A stretch of DNA of 64,000 nucleotides from an uncultured Bacteroidales bacterium (GCA_902802285.1 CADCLI010000008.1:15683-79682), one strand, 5' to 3'; positions 36,771 through 46,614 are shown, counted from the first letter of the stretch. Numbers and translations are program-made. The notes: generated by a model from the letters alone, not told the origin.

Positions 36771-39342
36771 CGGCAACTCCTGTATTATCACTTTCTTCTG
36801 TCTTGTCCGGTTCGGGAGCAGGTTCGGGCAAACGCAACGGCTCAAGTTCAGTTACGGAATCCACTTTGAATGTTGTAACCCTGCGGCCACGCGCCCTGAC
36901 GCCCTTGATGCCAACAAACTGTTCGGCATCAATCTCCATTGGTTCACGGAAACTGTCTGCGCCCCCCATAGTAACCAATAGACGCGGATAGACGGTATCT
37001 GTTAAGAGAATCAGCCTGTTTTCTTTCTCATCGCCCAGAATATTTATGCGCTTGGCCGACGGATCCAGATTGAATCTCTTCAGGTAAAGATAGTTTTTCT
37101 GGGAAGCATCAAACAGTACTGCGGTCCATACCTTACCCTGGTCATCTTTTTCTATACGCAGGATTCCGGCATCAAAGTGGCAATTGGCATCGGGAGCCGT
37201 GGTATAATACTCCCCGTCCGCATTGATCACAAGCAGCAGGTCATCGCTGTCAAACTCACCAAGATACTCACCGTGTCCGTCAAAATCAAGTCGGAGAATA
37301 TCCTTGTCAAACCACACCTTGCGTCCGCCCAGTGTAGAACTGCCCTGTGATTTGAGTCCGATGCGCTGCACCTCATTGCGGGTGAGCAGGTTTCCCATTG
37401 ACTGTCGTCCCTTGATCGTAACCTTGATCACCTCCGCCTCGCCATTGTGGTTTGCCGAGAAATACATCACCTTTGACCCCGGCTTACCTTGAGTCAGGTC
37501 ATACTCCTTGTCACGTGTCAGGCCGGTGGCGGCAAACCTTTTTATAAAGTATGCGCCGTTGCGGCCGTCACGGTAAACCACATTGTAAATTGTGCGCTTG
37601 TCATTCTTCTTGAATACGTCAAGGTAGAGCACGTTCTGGCCCACAAACAGCTTGTCGGCAACCTTGACCACCTTGTAGCGTCCATCCTTGTAGAACAGGA
37701 TTATATCATCCAGGTCAGAGCAGTTGCAGACAAACTCATCCTTCTTGAGTTCCATTCCGATGAATCCGTCAGCGCGGTTTATGTAGAGCTTCTGGTTGGC
37801 CTCAACCACCTTGGTGGCCACTATGGTGTCAAAGTTCTTGATCTCGGTCTTGCGCCCGTACTGTGCTCCGTACTTGTCCTTGAGCATATTGAACCATTTT
37901 ATCGTCACGGCCACCATATTGCTCAGATCTTTGTCTATGCGGGCTATATCGGCTTTCATCCGGGCTATAGCCTCCTCGGCCTTGTCCTTATTGAACTTGA
38001 GGATCCGGGCCATCTTAATCTCCATCAGGCGGAGGATGTCATCCTTGGTCACCTCGCGTATCATCTGCGGGTAGTACGGAGTCAGGCGGTCATCAATATG
38101 CTCACATGCGGCATCCATGGTGGGAGCCTCCTCAAACTCACGGTCCTTGTAGATGCGCTCCTCAATGAATATCTTCTCTAGCGATGCAAAGTGCAACTGT
38201 TCCAGGATTTCACCACGTTCAATCTCCAGTTCCCGGCGCAGCAGCTCTTTTGTATTGTCAACCGATTTGCGCAGCACGTCGCTCACCGTCAGGAAATGAG
38301 GCTTGTTCTCGTCTATCACGCAACAGTTGGGCGATATGCTCACCTCACAGTTGGTGAAAGCGTAAAGTGCGTCTATTGTCTTGTCCGATGACACGCCGGG
38401 TGCAAGCGATATGCGTATCTCCACCTTGTCGGCAGTAAGATTCTCCACCTTGCGTATTTTTATCTTGCCCTTCTCGCCCGCCTTTACGATTGATTCACAC
38501 AGTGTCATCACGTTCTCGCCGAACGGAATCTCGTTTATGACCAGAGTCTTGTTGTCAGCTTCTTTTGTAATCTTGGCACGTATACGTACCATACCGCCGC
38601 GTTCTCCGTCGTTATAACGTGACACGTCTATGGCACCGCCTGTCTGGAAATCGGGATAAAGATGGAACTCCTCATTCCTGAGATAAGACACGGCTGCGTC
38701 ACAGAGTTCATTGAAATTGTGCGGCAGTATCTTGCAGGAGAGTCCTACGGCTATACCTTCGGCACCCTGAGCCAGCAGCAGAGGGAATTTGACTGGCAGC
38801 GTGACAGGCTCCCTGTTACGGCCGTCATAAGAGAGTTTCCACTCTGTGGTCTTAGGGTTGAAAAGCGTCTCAAGTGCGAACTTGGACAGACGTGCCTCTA
38901 TGTATCGGGGTGCGGCAGCCCTATGGCCTGTAAGGATATTTCCCCAGTTTCCCTGACATTCTATCAACAGGTCCTTCTGTCCCATCTGCACCAGGGCATC
39001 ACCAATTGAAGCGTCGCCGTGCGGGTGGAACTGCATGGTATGACCCACTATGTTGGCCACCTTGTTGAAACGGCCGTCATCCAGCCTTTTCATGGAATGC
39101 AGGATACGTCTCTGCACAGGTTTCAGTCCATCAGCGAAATGCGGCACCGCACGTTCCAGGATAACATACGAAGCATAATCCAGGAACCAGCCCTGATACA
39201 TTCCTGAAAGCTGGTGTCGGACCATACCGTTATCATCCATGACCGGATGATATGACGAATGCTCTTCTGTCGGGGAACCGTCTGTCTCTACCGTTTCGGC
39301 ATCGCGGAGTTCATATTCTGTAATGTCTGTCTCTTCACTCAT
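36724..39342 (-). CDS. parC: DNA topoisomerase IV / gyrase-type subunit A (ParC-like)
   Basis: Cuts and rejoins DNA in the A2B2 type II topoisomerase. ATG 39342 (MSEETDITEYELRDAE) gives 872 residues; the frame extends to 39408 without support. Motifs: SYVILERAVPHFADGLKPVQ and RRILHSM (N-terminal winged helix), GHTMQFHPHGDASIGDALV (quinolone-determining region with Ala-Ser-Ile) and the catalytic Tyr in AAPRYIEARLS (about residue 146). A beta-propeller C-terminal region is followed by an acidic tail. I call it ParC-like because the GyrA box is not seen and this form is typical of the phylum's second A subunit. Its gyrB-like partner parE is not in the window. Confidence 0.9.
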   Translation of the reverse strand: MSEETDITEYELRDAETVETDGSPTEEHSSYHPVMDDNGMVRHQLSGMYQGWFLDYASYVILERAVPHFADGLKPVQRRILHSMKRLDDGRFNKVANIVGHTMQFHPHGDASIGDALVQMGQKDLLIECQGNWGNILTGHRAAAPRYIEARLSKFALETLFNPKTTEWKLSYDGRNREPVTLPVKFPLLLAQGAEGIAVGLSCKILPHNFNELCDAAVSYLRNEEFHLYPDFQTGGAIDVSRYNDGERGGMVRIRAKITKEADNKTLVINEIPFGENVMTLCESIVKAGEKGKIKIRKVENLTADKVEIRISLAPGVSSDKTIDALYAFTNCEVSISPNCCVIDENKPHFLTVSDVLRKSVDNTKELLRRELEIERGEILEQLHFASLEKIFIEERIYKDREFEEAPTMDAACEHIDDRLTPYYPQMIREVTKDDILRLMEIKMARILKFNKDKAEEAIARMKADIARIDKDLSNMVAVTIKWFNMLKDKYGAQYGRKTEIKNFDTIVATKVVEANQKLYINRADGFIGMELKKDEFVCNCSDLDDIILFYKDGRYKVVKVADKLFVGQNVLYLDVFKKNDKRTIYNVVYRDGRNGAYFIKRFAATGLTRDKEYDLTQGKPGSKVMYFSANHNGEAEVIKVTIKGRQSMGNLLTRNEVQRIGLKSQGSSTLGGRKVWFDKDILRLDFDGHGEYLGEFDSDDLLLVINADGEYYTTAPDANCHFDAGILRIEKDDQGKVWTAVLFDASQKNYLYLKRFNLDPSAKRINILGDEKENRLILLTDTVYPRLLVTMGGADSFREPMEIDAEQFVGIKGVRARGRRVTTFKVDSVTELEPLRLPEPAPEPDKTEESDNTGVADENDSENNDGQLSLF

Positions 39343-39526
39343 CACCGGATAGTGTTTGGACGCGAAATTACTGATTTCTGATGACAAATCCCAATTCCGG
39401 ACCCCCAACTTGACCCCGGAAGACCATCAACTTTTCAACAATTTTACAAATTATACGCTCCCCATTCAAATGGCTCATTATTACCTTTTTTAAGATTGTG
39501 TATTCCTCTTTATTTAATAAAAAGAG

Positions 39527-39534
39527 TACCTTTG
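39527..39534 (+). promoter_or_regulatory. Possible -7 element of glyS promoter
   Basis: TACCTTTG fits TAnnTTTG and lies 27 bp before the ATG at 39562. No good TTTG partner at normal spacing. Confidence 0.5.
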
Positions 39535-39561
39535 CGGAAATTTTCGGAAAAAAGGCTGATT

Positions 39562-41100
39562 ATGGCACAAGAAGACGTTTTCAAAAAGATTGTAGCGCAT
39601 TGCAAGGAGTATGGTTTCGTATTCCCTTCAAGTGAGATTTATGATGGCCTGGGTGCTGTCTATGACTATGGACAGCTGGGCGTGGAGATGAAGAACAATA
39701 TCAAGACCTACTGGTGGCAGAGCATGGTCCTGCTGCATGACAACATCGTAGGTATTGACTCCGCAATATTCATGCACCCCACTATCTGGAAGGCATCCGG
39801 TCATGTTGACGCATTCAATGACCCCCTGATTGACAACCGTGACTCAAAGAAGCGTTACCGCGCCGACGTCCTTATTGAGGACCAGATAGCCAAATACGAT
39901 GAAAAGATAGAGAAAGAGGTAGCCAAGGCCCGCAAGCGTTTCGGTGACTCATTTGATGAGGCCAAATACCGCGCAACCAGTGCCAACGTACTGGAGCATG
40001 TGGCCAAGCGCGACGCCCTGCACGAGCGTTACAAGAAGGCCATGAACGATGGTGACCTGAATGAGCTCAAGCAGATAATCCTGGATGAGGGCATCGTATG
40101 CCCCATCAGCGGAACCCGCAACTGGACCGATGTACGTCAGTTCAACCTGATGTTCCAGACCGAGATGGGATCGACCGCCGACGGCGCCATGAAGATATAC
40201 CTGCGTCCCGAGACCGCACAGGGCATATTCGTAAACTACCTGAATGTACAGAAGACCGGCCGCATGAAAATCCCGTTCGGAATTGCCCAGATAGGTAAGG
40301 CTTTCCGTAACGAGATAGTGGCCCGTCAGTTCATATTCCGTATGCGTGAGTTCGAGCAGATGGAGATGCAGTTCTTCATAAAGCCCGGCACTGAGCTTGA
40401 CTGGTTTGCCAAGTGGAAGGAGACCCGCATGAAATGGCATCAGGCTTTGGGATTCGGAGCAGACCACTACCGTTTCCACGATCATGACAAGCTGGCTCAC
40501 TACGCCAATGCCGCTACCGATATCGAGTTCCTCATGCCGTTCGGATTCAAGGAGGTGGAGGGTATCCACAGCCGCACCAACTTTGACCTCTCCCAGCATG
40601 AGAAGTTCAGCGGCAAGAGCATCAAGTACTTTGATCCCGAGACAAACGAGAGCTACACTCCGTACGTAATAGAGACATCAATCGGTGTTGACCGTATGTT
40701 CCTGAGCGTCATGTGCGCATCGTATGAGGAGCAGCAGCTGGAAAACGGCGAGACCCGCACAGTGTTGCATCTGCCCGCACCGCTGGCACCCATCAAGCTG
40801 GCTATCCTGCCGTTGGTCAAGAAGGACGGACTGCCCGAACTGGCACGTAGCATCCAGAATGACCTCAAGTTCCACTTCAACTGCCAGTATGACGAGAAGG
40901 ATTCAATAGGTAAGCGTTACCGCCGTCAGGATGCCATAGGCACCCCGTTCTGCGTAACTGTCGATCATCAGTCACTTGAGGACAGGACAGTAACCCTGCG
41001 TAACCGTGACACTATGGAACAGCAGCGCGTCAGGATTGAAGACCTCTGCAATATCCTTTCCGATACAGTTTCAATAACCAGCATCCTCAAGACTCTCTGA
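39562..41100 (+). CDS. glyS: Glycyl-tRNA synthetase (alpha2 type)
   Basis: Class II synthetase charging tRNA-Gly. ATG 39562 (MAQEDVFKKIVAHCKEYGFV) gives 512 residues. Features: motif 1 region FPSSEIYDGLGAVYDYGQLG, RPETAQGIFVNY (about residue 215), motif 2 FRNEIVARQFIFRMREFEQM and motif 3 SIGVDRMFLSVM, with the C-terminal anticodon domain (LAPIKLAILPLVKKDGLPEL; KRYRRQDAIGTPFCVTVD). This is the dimeric eukaryotic/archaeal-like form, normal for Bacteroidales. The FKBP gene follows within 2 bp. Confidence 0.96.
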   Translation: MAQEDVFKKIVAHCKEYGFVFPSSEIYDGLGAVYDYGQLGVEMKNNIKTYWWQSMVLLHDNIVGIDSAIFMHPTIWKASGHVDAFNDPLIDNRDSKKRYRADVLIEDQIAKYDEKIEKEVAKARKRFGDSFDEAKYRATSANVLEHVAKRDALHERYKKAMNDGDLNELKQIILDEGIVCPISGTRNWTDVRQFNLMFQTEMGSTADGAMKIYLRPETAQGIFVNYLNVQKTGRMKIPFGIAQIGKAFRNEIVARQFIFRMREFEQMEMQFFIKPGTELDWFAKWKETRMKWHQALGFGADHYRFHDHDKLAHYANAATDIEFLMPFGFKEVEGIHSRTNFDLSQHEKFSGKSIKYFDPETNESYTPYVIETSIGVDRMFLSVMCASYEEQQLENGETRTVLHLPAPLAPIKLAILPLVKKDGLPELARSIQNDLKFHFNCQYDEKDSIGKRYRRQDAIGTPFCVTVDHQSLEDRTVTLRNRDTMEQQRVRIEDLCNILSDTVSITSILKTL

Positions 41101-41102
41101 AC

Positions 41103-41723
41103 ATGAGACGGAATACCGCTTTTTTCCTGTTCACGGCAGCAATCATGACATTGTTCTCAGTTTCCTGCGGTGAGACCAAGGAGACTGACGACCACGCTAA
41201 CTGGAAGGAACGCAATACCCGGTTCATTTCAGAAATCGCCGGCGGTTATGCCGACATAAACCCGGATAAACTCACCCCGGGAGAGCGGTTCAGGCTCCTG
41301 TCCTTCAAACTTGACCCGGAAAAGAGCTGGGGAAGCAGTTCGTATGTCTATTGCGAGGTAATCAGTCTGGGAACAGACACCGTATCCCCCCATTATACTG
41401 ACAGCATACGCATCAATTATCGCGTACGCCTGATGCCTACCGACAATTATCCCGAAGGGCAGGTGGTTGACCAGTCATTCAAGACTCAGGACCTTGATCC
41501 GTCGGCAAACATTCCGACTTCTTTCCGCGTCTCCGGCATGATTGACGGTGTCACTACTGCAGTCATGCATATGCATTGCGGTGATATCTGGAAACTCCAT
41601 ATTCCCGCAGGCCTGGGCTATGGTTCAGACGACAGGGGTGTAATACCCGGTAATTCCGCGCTGATATTTGAGATCAACCTCACGGAAATAGCCCCCACAG
41701 GGCAGGATCTTTCACCGAGATAG
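41103..41723 (+). CDS. FKBP-type peptidyl-prolyl isomerase lipoprotein (GldI-like)
   Basis: A 206-residue predicted lipoprotein (lipobox MTLFSVSC). The C-terminal half is an FKBP fold: YTDSIRINYRVRLMPT, VVDQSFKTQDL, SFRVSGMIDGVTTAVMHMHC, the typical IPAGLGYGSDDRG (about residue 165) and PGNSALIFEINL. It assists folding of periplasmic or surface proteins. Such lipoproteins often follow glyS in this order, but here the pairing seems only transcriptional. Confidence 0.9.
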   Translation: MRRNTAFFLFTAAIMTLFSVSCGETKETDDHANWKERNTRFISEIAGGYADINPDKLTPGERFRLLSFKLDPEKSWGSSSYVYCEVISLGTDTVSPHYTDSIRINYRVRLMPTDNYPEGQVVDQSFKTQDLDPSANIPTSFRVSGMIDGVTTAVMHMHCGDIWKLHIPAGLGYGSDDRGVIPGNSALIFEINLTEIAPTGQDLSPR

Positions 41724-41763
41724 TTTATACCAATAACCATACCAATAATAACAGAATTTTATC

Positions 41764-41994
41764 ATGGCAAAAATCAGAGGTGCCGTAACAGTTGACAATG
41801 AGCGCTGCAAAGGCTGCGAGTTGTGTGTCTACACCTGTGACAAACAGGTTCTGGGCATGTCGACAGCAGTAAACAGCAAGGGTTACCATTATGCCTATAT
41901 GGCCAACCCCGAAGCATGCATAGGTTGCACCAACTGTGGTATTATCTGCCCTGACGGAGTAATAGCCGTCTATAGGGTAAAAGTAGAGGAGTAA
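41764..41994 (+). CDS. vorD: Ferredoxin-type delta subunit of 2-oxoacid:ferredoxin oxidoreductase
   Basis: A 76-residue polyferredoxin domain with two [4Fe-4S] sites: CKGCELCVYTC (then DKQ) and CIGCTNCGIICPDG, both of the CxxCxxCxxxC form. It passes electrons from the catalytic subunits to ferredoxin. It starts the four-gene operon delta-alpha-beta-gamma and ends 2 bp before the alpha gene. Confidence 0.92.
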   Translation: MAKIRGAVTVDNERCKGCELCVYTCDKQVLGMSTAVNSKGYHYAYMANPEACIGCTNCGIICPDGVIAVYRVKVEE

Positions 41995-41996
41995 TT

Positions 41997-43076
41997 ATGG
42001 AAGAGAGAGAAATGAGACTTATGAAAGGCAACGAGGCGATTGCCGAGGCCGCTATCCGCGCCGGCGCCGATGCCTTTTACGGTTACCCCATCACTCCGCA
42101 GACGGAGGTAATGGAGTACCTTATGGAGACCGATGCCACTGCCCGCACAGGCATGGCCGTACTCCAGGCTGAGAGTGAAGTTTCCGCCATCAACATGGTC
42201 TATGGCGGCGCGTCAACTGGTCACAGGGTTATGACATCATCATCAAGCCCCGGTATCAGTCTGATGGCAGAAGGAATATCATATCTGGCAGGTGCCGAGC
42301 TTCCCTGCCTTCTTATCAACGTATCACGCGGAGGCCCCGGACTTGGAACCATCCAGCCCAGCCAGGCCGACTATTTCCAGACTGTCAAGGGCGGCGGTCA
42401 CGGAGACTACAAGCTGCTCACCCTGGCACCCTCATCGGTTCAGGAACTGGCCGATTTCATTGCCCTGGGATTTGACCTTGCTTTCAAATACCGTAACCCC
42501 ACCATGATTCTGGCCGACGGAGCCCTGGGTCAGATGATGGAGAAGATTTACCTGCCCGCACAGCGTCCCCGCATGACCGAATATCCCGACTGGGCTACCA
42601 ACGGCACCCCCGAGGGTAAGGAGCGTCGCTTTATCACCTCCCTGAACCTGCTGCCGCAGGAGCATGAGCTGGTGAACATCCGTCTGCAGAAGAAATACCG
42701 CGAGATGGAAAAGAATGAGGTGCGTTACGAGATGATACAGTGCGATGACGCCGACTACGTAATAGTAGCTTTCGGTATCATTGCCCGTATAGCACAGAAG
42801 AGCATTGAGCTGGCACGCGCCAAGGGCCACAAGATAGGCCTGTTCCGCCCTATTTCACTCTATCCTTTCCCCTACGACCAGATTCGCGAGTTGGCAGACA
42901 ACCCCCGCATCAAGGGCCTCATGTCTGTAGAGCTGAGCGCCGGTCAGATGATTGAGGATATCCGTCTGGCTGTCGAGGGTCGCAAGCCCGTAGGCTTCTT
43001 CGGCCGTCTGGGCGGTATGGTCCCCACCCCCGAGGAGATTGAGAACGCTCTCTACAATTACTTTAATATCAAATAA
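41997..43076 (+). CDS. vorB: 2-oxoacid:ferredoxin oxidoreductase alpha subunit (VorB type)
   Basis: Catalytic partner in the oxidative decarboxylation of 2-oxoacids (2-oxoisovalerate or related) to acyl-CoA with reduced ferredoxin. The 359-residue protein has the pyrimidine-binding fold: GNEAIAEAAIRAGADAFYGY and PITPQTEVMEYL, ESEVSAINMVYGGASTGHR, MTSSSSPGISLMAEGISYLA and RGGPGLGTIQPSQADYFQ, then a domain II with YVIVAFGIIARIAQKSIELA. The call as branched-chain (VOR) rather than 2-oxoglutarate (KOR) rests on resemblance to annotated Bacteroides genes and is not proven. Confidence 0.88.
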   Translation: MEEREMRLMKGNEAIAEAAIRAGADAFYGYPITPQTEVMEYLMETDATARTGMAVLQAESEVSAINMVYGGASTGHRVMTSSSSPGISLMAEGISYLAGAELPCLLINVSRGGPGLGTIQPSQADYFQTVKGGGHGDYKLLTLAPSSVQELADFIALGFDLAFKYRNPTMILADGALGQMMEKIYLPAQRPRMTEYPDWATNGTPEGKERRFITSLNLLPQEHELVNIRLQKKYREMEKNEVRYEMIQCDDADYVIVAFGIIARIAQKSIELARAKGHKIGLFRPISLYPFPYDQIRELADNPRIKGLMSVELSAGQMIEDIRLAVEGRKPVGFFGRLGGMVPTPEEIENALYNYFNIK

Positions 43077-43084
43077 GCACGGCA

Positions 43085-43879
43085 ATGGAAGTAAACGATA
43101 TAATCAAACCTGAGAATCTGGTTTATCAGAAGAGCCGTCTGATGGCCGAAAAGCAGTTCAACTTCTGCCCCGGCTGCGGTCACGGTGTTGTTGTCCGCAC
43201 CATTGCCGAGGTTATCGAGGAGATGGGCATTGAGCATGACGTTATCGGCATCTCACCGGTAGGCTGCTCCGTATTCCTTTATGATTTCTATAAGTTCGAT
43301 GTGGTTGAGGCCGCTCACGGCCGTGCCTGCGCCGTTGCCACCGGCATCAAGCGCGTTCAGCCCGATAAGTTCGTATTCACCTATCAGGGTGACGGTGATC
43401 TTGCCGCCATCGGAACCGGTGAGACCATGCACGCCTGCAACCGCGGTGAAAATATAGTGATAGTATTCATCAACAACGGTATCTACGGAATGACCGGTGG
43501 CCAGATGGCCCCCACCACACTGGAGGGAATGAAGACCACCACCTGCCCCCGCGGACGTGACGTCAAGACAATGGGTTACCCGCTCAACATCACCCCGCTG
43601 CTGGCTCAGCTGGACGGTGTATGCTACGTGACACGTCATTCGGTACATACTCCCGCCAACGTACGCAAGCTCAAGAAGGCACTCCGTCAGGCCTTTGAGA
43701 ACCAGCGTGACAAGAAGGGAACATCAATCGTTGAGGTTGTATCAAACTGCAACTCAGGCTGGGGCCTTTCACCCAAGGCAGCCAATGACTGGATGGTAGA
43801 GAACATGTTCAAGAAATACCCTCTGGGAGACATCAAGGTCGATGGCAAACTGGTCATGGACATGAACGCGCCCAGATAA
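43085..43879 (+). CDS. 2-oxoacid:ferredoxin oxidoreductase beta subunit (TPP-binding)
   Basis: A 264-residue subunit binding thiamine pyrophosphate. Seen are CPGCGHGVV (about residue 24), ISPVGCSVFLYDFYKFD, the TPP/Mg motif GDGDLAAIGTGET ending in IVFINNGIYGMTGGQ (about residues 102-140), MAPTTLEG and VEVVSNCNSGWGLSP. The cysteines fit the subclass that ligates the proximal cluster through the delta subunit. It lies 8 bp after alpha and 16 bp before gamma. Confidence 0.93.
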   Translation: MEVNDIIKPENLVYQKSRLMAEKQFNFCPGCGHGVVVRTIAEVIEEMGIEHDVIGISPVGCSVFLYDFYKFDVVEAAHGRACAVATGIKRVQPDKFVFTYQGDGDLAAIGTGETMHACNRGENIVIVFINNGIYGMTGGQMAPTTLEGMKTTTCPRGRDVKTMGYPLNITPLLAQLDGVCYVTRHSVHTPANVRKLKKALRQAFENQRDKKGTSIVEVVSNCNSGWGLSPKAANDWMVENMFKKYPLGDIKVDGKLVMDMNAPR

Positions 43880-43895
43880 ATTAAGGAACAATATC

Positions 43896-44432
43896 ATGAC
43901 AGAAGAGATAATCATAGCCGGATTCGGAGGACAGGGAGTCCTCTCTATGGGCAAGATAATAGCTTATTCAGGCCTTATGCAAGGCCTTGAAGTATCATGG
44001 ATGCCGTCATACGGACCTGAGATACGCGGCGGCACAGCAAACGTTACGGTTATCCTGAGCGACAGCCGCATCAGTTCTCCTATCCTGCAGAAGTTCAGTA
44101 CCGCAATCATACTGAACCAGCAGTCCATGGACAAGTTCGAGCCGATGGTAAAGCCCGGTGGCGTGCTCATCTACACCCCCAGCACCATCACCCGCAAGCC
44201 CACTCGTACCGACATAACCATCTACCCCATCAAGGCCATCGAGGAGGCAGCCAAGATCAATGCCACCAAGGTAGCCAACATGTTCCTGCTTGGAGCGTTC
44301 ATGAAGATTCGCCCCATCCTGGATGTGGAGTACGTTATGGAGGGTATCAAGCACTCCGTATCGGAGCGCAACTGGAAATACCTGCCCCTGAACGAGAAGG
44401 CTATCAAGGCCGGAATGGAGCTGGTAGAGTAA
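43896..44432 (+). CDS. 2-oxoacid:ferredoxin oxidoreductase gamma subunit
   Basis: A 178-residue gamma domain that helps bind coenzyme A: IAGFGGQGVLSMGKIIAYSG (residues 7-26), SWMPSYGPEIRGGTANVTVI, NQQSMDKFEPMVKPGGVLIY and ANMFLLGAFMKIRPILDVE. The last of four closely packed genes. Confidence 0.93.
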   Translation: MTEEIIIAGFGGQGVLSMGKIIAYSGLMQGLEVSWMPSYGPEIRGGTANVTVILSDSRISSPILQKFSTAIILNQQSMDKFEPMVKPGGVLIYTPSTITRKPTRTDITIYPIKAIEEAAKINATKVANMFLLGAFMKIRPILDVEYVMEGIKHSVSERNWKYLPLNEKAIKAGMELVE

Positions 44433-44454
44433 GCAGTTATTTAAGATTCTCCTT

Positions 44455-45417
44455 ATGAGACACCTTACAGTAACAGTTTTGGCAGCCATATTGTCCCTGG
44501 GCAGTATGACTGCCAAAACTTTTGATTTCAATCCTGATTTCTCAGTTGGCCTTAATGCCGGAACCACCGGAACAGGCATAACTCTCAGGTCCCGCATAAA
44601 CAGCTATGTGGCAGTAAGGACCGGATTTGATTTTATGCCCCACTTTGAGTTCCCGATGCACTTCAGCATACAGGTCGGTGATGACGGAGACCCGGGCTAT
44701 GACTCAGAGGGACGCTCCAGGTTTGACCGTATGGCAGGTTATCTTGAAGAGATGACCGGATTCAAGATAGATCAGCAGGTGGACATGATAGGAGAACCCC
44801 ACTTCCATAATTTCAAACTGCTTGTTGACGTGTTTCCGTTCCGTAACGGACATTGGAGTTTCACAGCCGGTTTCTACGCCGGCCCGTCTGTTATAGGCCG
44901 CGCCTACAACCGCACAGAGGATATGACCACTCTCTTGTCAGTAGCCATGTACAACAACATCTATGACAAGGTATATGATATAGAATACAATGATGAGTGC
45001 GAGTTGGACGGTGTATTCCTGGGATTGGAGTTACCCCCGGCAGTAAATGAGAAGATCCTGAATTCCGGACGCATGGGTATGCATGTAGGTGACTTCCCCG
45101 ATGGAACGCCCTACATGATGGAGCCGGATCAGGACAACATGGTCAAGGCCACTATGGAAGTAAACTCATTCAAACCTTATCTGGGCGCCGGATACAACGG
45201 TCTGATAGACAAGAAGAATGACCGTCTTACGATTGCCGCAGACTGCGGCATATTGTTCTGGGGAGGTTCACCAAAGGTCTATACACATGACGGTACCGAA
45301 ATCATGGACGGACTTCAGAATGTGATTGGCCAGGTAGGAAAATACACTGATATCGCCCGCAAGTTCAAGGTCTTTCCTGTCTTGAACCTTAGCGTATCAT
45401 ACAGGCTGTCCCGATAA
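44455..45417 (+). CDS. Predicted outer-membrane beta-barrel protein
   Basis: A 320-residue exported protein (signal MRHLTVTVLAAILSLGSMTA) with alternating hydrophobic and polar strands (FSVGLNAGTTGTGITLRSRI; FKLLVDVFPFRNGHWSFTAG; RLTIAADCGILFWGG) and a final strand FKVFPVLNLSVSYRLSR. It looks like a small porin-type barrel; no family recognised. It is 22 bp after the oxidoreductase gamma gene, so it may be read with it, although no functional link is evident. Confidence 0.72.
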   Translation: MRHLTVTVLAAILSLGSMTAKTFDFNPDFSVGLNAGTTGTGITLRSRINSYVAVRTGFDFMPHFEFPMHFSIQVGDDGDPGYDSEGRSRFDRMAGYLEEMTGFKIDQQVDMIGEPHFHNFKLLVDVFPFRNGHWSFTAGFYAGPSVIGRAYNRTEDMTTLLSVAMYNNIYDKVYDIEYNDECELDGVFLGLELPPAVNEKILNSGRMGMHVGDFPDGTPYMMEPDQDNMVKATMEVNSFKPYLGAGYNGLIDKKNDRLTIAADCGILFWGGSPKVYTHDGTEIMDGLQNVIGQVGKYTDIARKFKVFPVLNLSVSYRLSR

Positions 45418-45427
45418 CAGCACCGTA

Positions 45428-46597
45428 TCAACGGTCTATAACCACCTTGCGTTTTCCGATTATGTAGACGCCGGCAGGCAGCATCTCTATCTCTCCTGCC
45501 GTAAGTTCTCCTACAAAACGGCCCGAAATCTGGTAAACCTTTTCAAGGGTCTTTCCGGGAGCAATCAACCGGACTGAAGCAGCTATAGAGTCGGCGCGAT
45601 GGGCAAGCAATGCATCATACTCAGCCTCTGTCATTATCCTGAGTGAACTGGGGATTCCTTCTCCCACAGGCAGATAAGATTGGTTAGCCGTAAGATACTG
45701 CTTTTTTGTAGTGGCATCTGGCTGGACATCTGAAAGGACATAACCTATTGAGCCATCAGCCCTTACTCCTAGCACTCGCATCGTTGCCGGATCAAAAACC
45801 GTCCTGGCATCCTTTGACTTGCTCCTTTGGGGATTATTGAAGAATACACCCTTAAGCTTATTGTCAGCCGGGCCGGCTGAATTGTTGTGCACGAGTTCAA
45901 GACGGTTCAAGGCCGGATCGGTCTCAGAGCATTCAATTATCACAGGTGTACGTGCCGGAACAACATCACCTGTAAACTCCTTGATCACAACGCCGTCACT
46001 GTCTATCTGGGAGATATACCACACTTTCATTCCATCAGATGCCGGACGGAATCCGAAATCGGCAAAGAAAGGATGGAATCTGCGTCCACCGGATTCAATT
46101 GACGGAGTGATGCCGAAAAACTCGTCCTTATTATCAATCTTTGATACTATCCATCTCCTGTAATCGCCAGTGCGTTTGGTACCCATCGATCCCTGAGGGC
46201 CCGAACCGTAGTTATCATCCGAAAGGTATTTGCCTTCGGCATAAACCTGATAGTATCCGTTTGAATAATGTGCAAAGACATAATAACCGATGATGGAATA
46301 TGTACCCGTTCCCTGTGACTGAAGGTCATAATAGTCACCACCCGAGTTGGTACCTTTCTTTTCAATATATATTACCGATGCAGGATCACTGTAGGTCCTT
46401 GAATGATCTTTCCACAGTTGTATGGCGCCCATCTCGGCAGTGGTAGCCTGCACATTTATTGAGCCGGTATTGTCCGTTACGTACACATAACGACCGGTCT
46501 TGAGGTTTGAAACCCTGTAATAGCCGTCTCCGGCAATCTGGGGACAGACGCTGAGTGACAATAACCCTGCAAATATTGAAAGAATAAGCCTTTTCAT
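45428..46597 (-). CDS. Secreted protein with C-terminal sorting-like tail
   Basis: A 389-residue exported protein with signal MKRLILSIFAGLLSLSVCPQ. The N-terminal part (DGYYRVSNLKTGRYVYVTDN; GKYLSDDNYGSGPQG) looks like a ricin-type beta-trefoil. A beta-rich middle follows (PARTPVIIECSET), and the end (VYQISGRFVGELTAGEIEML, then LPAGVYIIGKRKVVIDR) has the form of Bacteroidales T9SS-like C-terminal tails, with GR and PAGVYII motifs. Carbohydrate contact outside the cell is plausible; catalytic residues are not evident. It converges with the barrel gene, only 10 bp apart. Confidence 0.75.
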   Translation of the reverse strand: MKRLILSIFAGLLSLSVCPQIAGDGYYRVSNLKTGRYVYVTDNTGSINVQATTAEMGAIQLWKDHSRTYSDPASVIYIEKKGTNSGGDYYDLQSQGTGTYSIIGYYVFAHYSNGYYQVYAEGKYLSDDNYGSGPQGSMGTKRTGDYRRWIVSKIDNKDEFFGITPSIESGGRRFHPFFADFGFRPASDGMKVWYISQIDSDGVVIKEFTGDVVPARTPVIIECSETDPALNRLELVHNNSAGPADNKLKGVFFNNPQRSKSKDARTVFDPATMRVLGVRADGSIGYVLSDVQPDATTKKQYLTANQSYLPVGEGIPSSLRIMTEAEYDALLAHRADSIAASVRLIAPGKTLEKVYQISGRFVGELTAGEIEMLPAGVYIIGKRKVVIDR

Positions 46598-46614
46598 CAG
46601 TTATAGTAAAAAAA

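Noticed and set aside
37489..38181. 230-codon frame antisense to parC
   Set aside because: Lies wholly within a well-supported topoisomerase gene; composition is that of an antisense frame.
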